From Antilocapra americana (Eukaryota > Chordata > Mammalia > Artiodactyla > Antilocapridae): a stretch of DNA of 64,000 bases. Shown here piece after piece: positions 57,495-64,000 of this stretch (position 1 is its first letter; every line of letters begins with the position of its first letter). Position numbers and translations under genes: made by a program. Below the pieces are notes generated by a model. The model did not search any database, had not been told where the DNA came from, and saw nothing but the letters and a program-made list of their open reading frames with translations. Location of the stretch: NCBI GenBank assembly GCA_007570785.1, contig ML664161.1:7531035-7595034 (forward strand), read 5' to 3'.

Positions 57495-59874
57495 ATTCCC
57501 ATTCTCCGAAGTTAAGGCTGAGTTGATGAATCAGCAGGTGCCCAGAAAGCAAATGCACATGGCCATTTAAAGGAAAGGCAGCAAAAAAAAAGAAAGAAAG
57601 AAAAATCAGCTGTGTAGACTGCAGTCACTGAGCAGAATGGCCTGGTGGAGTTCGCTGGGAGGAAGCTCCAGTGGTGGGGCTGGCTTTGCAGCTGAGCAAC
57701 AAGAATTGGCAGCAAGTCAGAGCTGAAAAATATCCCAGAGGTCATCTGGTATAGTCTTTTCATTCACAGAGGACAGAAAGTCCAGGAATAGGAAAGAATT
57801 CTCACAGCCAATGTGAGACACAGCTTAGGACTAAAACCCAGATGTTCCTGCTGCTAAATCTAATAATACACTGAAAAAGTCCCTTTCAAAATTATTTTTG
57901 TTTAAGTAAACTGTTTTGTATTCCCTGTGGAAGCTTTTAGGATTTTCTCTTTATACTTGGAGTTCTGAAGTTTCTTCAGGATGTGTCTAAGTATGAGCTT
58001 TTCCTTTCATTCTGCCTGGCTTTCAGTCAGCCTTTTTATTATGAAGATCCAAGCTTCCTTAGGGTGAGGGAAACCTTCATCAGTTCCTTGCATGCCTGTA
58101 TCTGGGCCAGTTGTTTTGATTTGTTCAAACCAGTCACTTTTTCTTTGATGCTTTATTCATTTTGAGTCATCCTTGGTTGATCCTTCCATATTTATGAATG
58201 AAAGATCCTGTTAATGATCTGGCTTGGAATTCATTTGAAGTTATATGGATTGGTTTATATAGAAAGGCATGCAGAGGTAAATTTGACCTTGAAGTCTAGT
58301 GAGGGAGGAAAATAAGCAAATTAAAAATTCTGTCAGTGCTATAGTATAGCTTAAGCAAAAAGCAAAATTGGTGGTATTAGTTTGTGTGCCAGGAAATTTC
58401 AAGTGTGTCCCTCCTTCAACTTTGTAGTTGCCTCTGGCTCTTCCTGGGTTGGGCTGGAAATGGAGGGGTTGGCAGAGAAACAGACTGAAAAGTCTGATGT
58501 AAGAGCAATGGTTTGGTGGCAGGGCTCTCTGGACAAGAAGAAAATTTGACCCTTATTCTTCATCTCAAAGGATACTCTAAGCAAAGAATGATCCACCATT
58601 CTAGTTCTACAATGGGCAAGCCATTAGCCACTGCAGTGACTCTTAGGGGAGTTCAGGATAGAGAAAACCAGGAAATATTTTGTGCTTTTTTATACTGAAA
58701 CTAGATAGTGAAGATTCATATCTAAGGAATAATTTCAATAAGCCCCGATTCTTGCATCTTCTCATACACAGAAAAGCACTAAAATCATTAATTAGAGATG
58801 TCTGTTCTTTTTGAAGAGCAGTATTGAACTACATTGAAATTGAAATTGAACTACATTGTAGTCCAACAACTACAAAACCCCTCATATTTCATGGTTCCTC
58901 CCTTACCTCTTCAGCACAGTTCCTCAAAGCTATCTGAGAGGCTGTCTCCTGGACTATAGTCCTCAGTAAGGTCCATGAATGAAACTAAATTCACAGCTTG
59001 TGTCTTGTGTGTTTCTATTTCAGTAGACAACACATATCTGCATTTCTGAAAGATTTATCACTGGGAATCTTTATTTACAATATTTATGACATGGGCAGTG
59101 CCTCTTCTTAGAACTTCCACTTCCTCCTTGTAGCCTATGAGTACTTGGTAGTTTATTCTACACAATTTCTTTTTGTTTGGGGTCCTATATCTCTCCCAGG
59201 AAAGCCTCTTAAGTGGACAAATATTTAACCCAGGCCTGGTCCTTCTTCATGGATCACATTTGGCCCAGAGAAACATTTGCTCATCCTTCCATCCGTGGAC
59301 ATGCATCTCTCATTGCTCTGCTGCTGACAAACTGCTCTGGCCACCACTGCAGGCCTTGGTTTCTTAAGGTTGAGTCAAACACTCAGGAGTCTTGGTGTGT
59401 TTATAGTCCTGGTGTGTAGATAGCAGACTAAGGTTACAAAACTGGAACCTGAGCACTTCTTTGCAAGGTCTGCAGAGACTATAAACACCTCACTTTAGAA
59501 GTGGGAAAATTTGCCATCTTCAATTTTCTCAGTTTTGTGGATCTCAGCTGAAAAGCAAGAGAAAAGGTCTCATTGTAAAAGTTTATTTCATCCTTATATT
59601 AAAAGTATAGGAGTGATGAAATACAGAATCTTCCAAGCTGTTTCTAGAAAGCAGTGGGTCAGCTCCCATGATTGACTCTATTACAATAAAGATAGACGCC
59701 AGACAACTGCTTTAAGCCAGTTTGTGGGTCTCAAGCAGTAAACAAAACAAAATATTGGTTCTTCTAGGAAGCTGAATGGAGCCAGTTGAATGTGCATCAC
59801 TGTGAGAAAGAACTGCCTGTCAGAGAGTGAGAAGTTTAGAAACATTTTTACACTAGGGCCTTTACAGGGAATGA
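57495..59874. other. Mostly unassigned 2.4 kb
   Basis: A weak MIR-like trace (antisense) at 57725-57875 and an old-LINE-like block at 57885-58100 ('ttttaggattttctctttat'). A short tandem repeat of 'ttgaactacattg' lies at about 58824-58860. No exon recognised. Confidence 0.4.
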
Positions 59875-60012
59875 CCACTGAAGTCAGATAGACTTGGAGT
59901 TTATTATCTGTGTAACCACAGGTAGACATTTCAGCACTCTAAGCCCTTGGTTTTCTGACTTATAAAAGGGAAATAATAGCTAACTTGAAGGATGGCTGTG
60001 GAGATGAAATGT
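59875..60012 (+). repeat. MIR fragment
   Basis: 'ttttctgacttataaaaggg' and 'gtgtaaccacaggtagacat' fit the MIR core. Confidence 0.6.
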
Positions 60013-60059
60013 TGGGTGTGAAAAAGACTAAAAGAGAAGGCCCTCCATGAGTGGTAACC

Positions 60060-60345
60060 ACCATCACCACTCTCCTCTGCCTACAATCCCTTCTTCTTTC
60101 TTCCTTGCTCCATTAATTTCCACTCCCCCTTAAAGATAGCTCAGAGTCAGCCATCTTTCCCAGTAACTTTCCTGGACCCCTTTCCCCCTTCATTATGGTA
60201 TGGGTGCTTCCAAAGCATGTTGTGGTATCTCTGTTGTGGCACTAACCACACTCAGCTGATATTGTAAAGTCACTTCCCCCAACTGGAACTGTGGGCTCCT
60301 TGAGTATAGAGAATACTGTACTCCTGAAAGTAGTGTTATTAGGAT
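60060..60345 (+). repeat. L2 LINE 3' end
   Basis: 'tggcactaaccacactcagc', 'ttgtaaagtcacttccccca' and 'aactgtgggctccttgagta' are the characteristic L2 3' order. Confidence 0.68.
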
Positions 60346-60357
60346 TGTTAGTATTTC

Positions 60358-60386
60358 CCACATGGGAAAAAGAAAGGTAAAATTAT
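60358..60386 (+). repeat. 29-bp exact repeat, copy 1
   Basis: Identical to 61562-61590, where it belongs to an L1M. Weaker similarity continues for about 17 bp. Confidence 0.85.
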
Positions 60387-61278
60387 GTTTACATCTCAGA
60401 TTGTATAGTACAGCGCTTAAGATAGGACCTGGAAGAACAGAAATCAATGACCTGGCATTTGTGACATATGTGGGATCTGTGTAATTCACACCATCCCACC
60501 TCAGAGATAGGGAAAGAGCAGTCTATGTCACTTCTTCCCTCCCTTGGGAGAAAACATGTCCAGTCGATCAAAACTGAGACGGTAGATCCTTGATTCCTAG
60601 TCTGGGTGTTTGGGTCATAGAACTCTAAGGAAGGAAAAAGCTTCAGAGAGTGCTTCATCATGGCAGGAGAGGGGACTGTCTCAAGGAGCTTGTGTGTTTT
60701 AAACACTGTACTCAACATTTTAAGTTTATATTTGGACAAGTTAAAAAAGGACCTTATTTTGTTGAGTTTTGGAATGGAAAGCACCCAAAAACATCAGTTG
60801 GTGGGGGTAGGTGTGGGTCAATCATATCATGAGGAGGGCAACCAGAACCGGGGCAGGGAAACATGATGTATCTCTATTTGTCAAAAGGAGGTGGGCATTC
60901 CTGAAGTCTGACAAAGACCAATCTATTTCCAACCACTTATTTGCATATATATGAGGAAACAGAGGTGTGTCCAAGGAGACACACCGGTGTATGCAAGCAG
61001 AGGCAGGATTTGTGTTTCTCCACTACCTCTCAGCCTGACCATGGCTTTGTGTGGTGAAGAAGTGGCACAGACCGAGAGCAGGAAGGACACTGAGTGAGGA
61101 CAGAGAGGCAGAAGCGTGGTGTGATCCTGAGAAAGCCAGTGGTCTAAGACCCAATTTGCTCATATGGCAAATAGGGAAGATAACATTCTATCACACGGGG
61201 CTGCTTAAGGACCAAAAGAGAAGACAAATTCCTTTATAAAATGCAACATGTTATTTAAAGGTGACCTTTCTAGCATTT
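60387..61278. other. Mostly unassigned
   Basis: MIR-like traces may exist at about 60940-61000 and 61130-61210. The opposed frames 60389-60784 minus and 60650-60866 plus carry no motif. Confidence 0.4.
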
Positions 61279-61385
61279 GCAGGAGAAAATGTGGGAGACC
61301 TGGGTTTGATCCCTGGGTCGGGAAGATCCCCTGGAGAAGAAAATGGCTCAGAGTTGGACACGACTGAGCGAGTTCACTTTAACTT
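61279..61385 (+). repeat. 107-bp internally deleted Bov-tA with exact 12-bp TSD
   Basis: Keeps 'gacctgggtttgatccctgg' and 'gttggacacgactgagcgag' but lacks the middle of the Bov-A body. The TSD 'tttctagcattt' is exact at 61267-61278 and 61386-61397. Confidence 0.93.
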
Positions 61386-61561
61386 TTTCTAGCATTTAAA
61401 TCATCCAATCTATAAAAGAGACACACACTTAAGCTATACCTATAGACTCTCCAATCACTACAGCATAACCACAAACAAGGATTTCCAGAAAAAAGAAAGA
61501 TTAATGCTAATCAAAACTTTTTTAGCACTTTTTAATCAGGGGAAATTGTATAAGTGGATAG

Positions 61562-61590
61562 CCACATGGGAAAAAGAAAGGTAAAATTAT
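61562..61590 (+). repeat. 29-bp exact repeat, copy 2 (inside L1M)
   Basis: Probable source of the copy at 60358-60386, because the surrounding L1M context continues on both sides here. Confidence 0.85.
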
Positions 61591-62118
61591 ATCTACTTCT
61601 CAAATTTGCAAACCAGGATAAATTCTAAATAGAATAGAGACCTAAATTTTAAAAATGAAACCATACAAGCATCAATGAATTCTCCTATAACCTAGAAGTA
61701 GGAAAAACATTTTTAACCCTGACTCAAAAATTTTGAAACAATGAGGAAGATTAAGATTTAATTGCATCAAAATAATACTTCAACAAAACAAAAAACACCG
61801 TAAAGACATATTCAAATTAAAAAGAAAAATTACAACTTATATCACAGACAAGAGCTTAATAGCCTTAATTTAGAGGGAGCTTCTAAAAAGACCAAGAATC
61901 CCTTATACATTTTAGAGATATAAACAAGTGGCCCACAGAAAAAGAAATGTAAATAGTCCTTAACTTATTAAGTGACACTCAGTCTCACTCATGGGAGAAA
62001 TACAAATTAAACAATCCTGAAAACAATGTCTCACCTATCAGACAAAAATACCAAGTGGGACAATAAAAGCTATTGGTGATACTGTGGGCAAATGGACATT
62101 TTCATACATTTCTGGTGG

Positions 62119-62642
62119 TGAAGGAGGAAACAGAACAGGCTCTATCTTGAAAGCAGGACTCCATCTTGGGCCAGACTGTGGACTTGGAGCTATATGCCCA
62201 GTATCTATGGAAACGAGATACCAACTGGAAAACCAGGCCCTGGGAAGGAAGAGCCCCAGGGCTCATACCTAAACTCACCTAAAAGAATACCCTAATTATC
62301 TGTGTAACTGAATAGGATCATACATTCTATTATGCTTATTGGGGTATGACCACAGGCCTATTGATAATTGTCCACTGTTAACTACCTAGGCTTAAGGCAT
62401 ATGAATCACGGGTTCACTTTGATTTGAATCTTTTTCCTTTGTTCAAACTAGTTTCAGGGAATCTGGGGAGGTGGGTCTGTGCATGTACCCTTAGTATGGT
62501 ATATAAGCTTTTCACAAAAACTAGTCAGGGTCCTTGGATAAGAGGAGACTCTTCCTTGGGCCCACCAGTGTAATAACCTGCACTCCGCTATCTACCTTGT
62601 CCTTCTGAGTGAGTTTGTTTCCTGGAACATGTGGCTACAACA
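62119..62642 (+). mobile_element. 524-bp ruminant ERV solo LTR with 4-bp TSD
   Basis: Begins TG ('tgaaggaggaaacagaac') and ends CA ('ggctacaaca'), flanked by GTGG at 62115-62118 and 62643-62646; 4 bp is typical of class I (ERV1) insertion. It has a TATA box 'tatataagc' near 62501 and a worn polyadenylation signal 'gtaataac' about 70 bp later. No internal genes remain, so the provirus was lost by LTR-LTR recombination. It interrupts an old L1M. Confidence 0.85.
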
Positions 62643-63003
62643 GTGGGAAGGCTACTAGGAAGGTAAAAAAGTAGAACCCTCATGGAGGAAAATCTGGCAA
62701 TATATAGTGAAATTGTACATTCATTTATCTTTTGACCTAAGAGTCTCACTTCTGGGAATATAGTCCAAAGATTTAATGGCAAAAATAAGAAAAGGCACAT
62801 GCATGATGCTTTTAATCACAGTGCTATTTATAGTAGTAAAGGCTTGGAAACAACTCCATTAGTAGAAACTGGTTGACTAAAATGTGGACACACATGGGAA
62901 TGATACTATTAAAGAAAAATAAGTAACATGGAGAAAAGTGAGTACATCAAGCTATTTTTAACAAATGGTTCACATCTCTTTTAAAATGGATGGATAAACC
63001 ATA

Positions 63004-63204
63004 ATGGGCTTCCCTGATGGTGCAGCAGTAAAGAATCTACCAGCAATGTAGGAGACGGATGTTTAATCCTGGGTTGGGAAGATCCCCTGGAGAAGGAAAT
63101 GGCAACCTACACCAGTATTCTTGCCTACGGGAGCCTGGCGGGGAGCCTACAGTCCATAGGTCACAAGGAGCTGGACAGGACTGAGAGACTAAATAACAAC
63201 AACT
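63004..63204 (+). repeat. Bov-tA SINE
   Basis: 'tgggcttccctgatggtgca', 'ggaaatggcaacctacacca', and the end 'gagactaaataacaacaact'. Inserted in the L1M 3' part. Confidence 0.92.
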
Positions 63205-63360
63205 GATCATAATATCCTTTTTAAATGGCTACCTGCATAGGAAAGGAGGAAACAGACTAAAAGGGACTAATACAGGAGTTAAGACTTGTTTAAACATACT
63301 TTGTTTTGGACTTTGAAGCCTTGTAAATGCTTTACAGAAATATAAAACATAGAAAGATTT

Positions 63361-64000
63361 TAAGCAAACTTTTAAAATCAGAAGTAAAATGAAACGAATG
63401 AACCCATGGATCAAGTCTGTGTCATAGCTATACAGCAACGAATCATCTCCACTGATTTTAGAACATAGGGCATTCGTAGTGGATATATCATGTGGACACT
63501 GAGACACAACCCTAAACTGCAGAGTCATCGCATTGTAGGCAGTAGTATTGCTCTTGCTTTTGTGAGACTATTATGTGTCGATTTTAAGGTAAAGCGAATG
63601 AGTACTGGTGTTGGTGACACTGAAATTTTCAGCCTGGAAAAAGGAAACAGAGCTACACACTAGATGAGGTTTAAAAAAATCCTGTTATCCTGAATTTGTG
63701 TTGGATTTGTATTATTTAATCAGTATAAACTCACTAAAGTATTTTCTCTTGAAAAAGAAAAGTATATTTTCTTGCTCTGTTCACTGAAAAGGTCTAGAAA
63801 CAACGACCAAAGCAGTAGCAAAGAGCACCTCTAACACAGTGGCCAGAGGACTGTGTGAGATGACAGTACTGAGGCTGGGAGGTGGGGCATCATGAAAATC
63901 CAGATTGTGGGAAATTCTATAGGACAAATGACCCAGTTTGATCAACAAATAGATTGGCAGGGGAAGAGGGAGAGAGGCAGAGACAGAGAGGAAACTCTAG
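63361..64000. other. Unassigned, possibly LINE-derived at the right edge
   Basis: 'attgtgggaaattctatagg' and 'acaaatgacccagtttgatc' (63905-63945) resemble old LINE 3' sequence. The rest is unassigned and the window ends in purine-rich 'gggagagaggcagagacaga'. Confidence 0.35.

Larger units (their letters stand above)
61530..63360 (+). mobile_element. L1M LINE (old), split by a solo LTR and a Bov-tA
   Basis: ORF2-end sequence can be followed from 'ggatagccacatggg' through 'tagaatagagacctaaattt' and 'cttctgggaatatagtccaa' to the 3' region. Three parts: 61530-62118, 62643-63003 and about 63205-63360. No frame survives. Confidence 0.68.

Noticed and set aside
1..64000. CRISPR arrays, bacterial operons, phage or transfer-type systems
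   Set aside because: No regularly spaced repeats with unique spacers, no packed ORFs, no Shine-Dalgarno pattern. The repeat content is plainly that of a bovid nuclear genome.
1..64000. Functional tRNA genes
   Set aside because: tRNA-like boxes occur only as heads of Bov-tA, CHR and MIR SINEs, and none is joined to a complete cloverleaf.

Overview
The window is nuclear DNA from a bovid ruminant (cattle, sheep or goat type; the exact species cannot be told from this sequence). The evidence is the repeat content: BovB (RTE) LINEs, about twenty Bov-tA/Bov-A SINEs, tRNA-Glu CHR-type SINEs, ruminant-type L1 3' ends and ruminant-type LTRs, on top of older mammalian MIR, L2, L1M, MER5 and MLT1 relics. 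There are no closely packed ORFs, operons or ribosome-binding sites. I find no convincing host exon, tRNA, rRNA, ncRNA gene or CRISPR array. The long open frames all lie in LINE open reading frames or run by chance through SINE, LINE and LTR DNA. The window is best read as intergenic or deep-intronic.

Layout. 0-6.6 kb: a MIR split by an 88-bp mariner MITE, a CHR SINE, a Bov-tA, a 1.1-kb antisense BovB with a YADD reverse transcriptase remnant, and a MIR. 6.6-15.85 kb: one nearly full-length but dead sense L1, about 9.2 kb, flanked by a 13-bp imperfect target-site duplication (TSD). Its 5'UTR holds a 53-bp tandem repeat and a 469-bp duplication, and it is split by a SINE and by an antisense L1 3' end. 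16-31.5 kb: scattered MIR, Bov-tA, CHR, L1 and BovB pieces plus an MLT1 LTR, many with exact TSDs. 26.7-27.5 kb is poor in repeats and holds two motif-like sites.

32.6-33.6 kb: a Bov-tA broken by an antisense LTR and by an inverted copy of that LTR's 5' end. 35.7-45.3 kb: MER5, a 51-bp perfect local duplication, CHR and Bov-tA SINEs, and a 2.4-kb sense BovB with two long ORF pieces (the RT catalytic site reads YVDD), followed by a second BovB 3' end. 47-57.5 kb: a SINE dimer inserted as one unit, two similar sense L1 3' ends 2.7 kb apart, and more Bov-tA. 59.8-64 kb: MIR, L2, and an old L1M split by a 524-bp solo LTR with a 4-bp TSD.

Nothing here works as a gene system. What can be read is a history of nested retrotransposition, in which TSDs and nesting give relative ages. 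I did not find a new biological system. The best leads are the LTR fold-back in the broken SINE, the repeat-rich L1 5'UTR and the unexplained exact local duplications. Repeat family names come from pattern recognition without a database search, so subfamily names are provisional.
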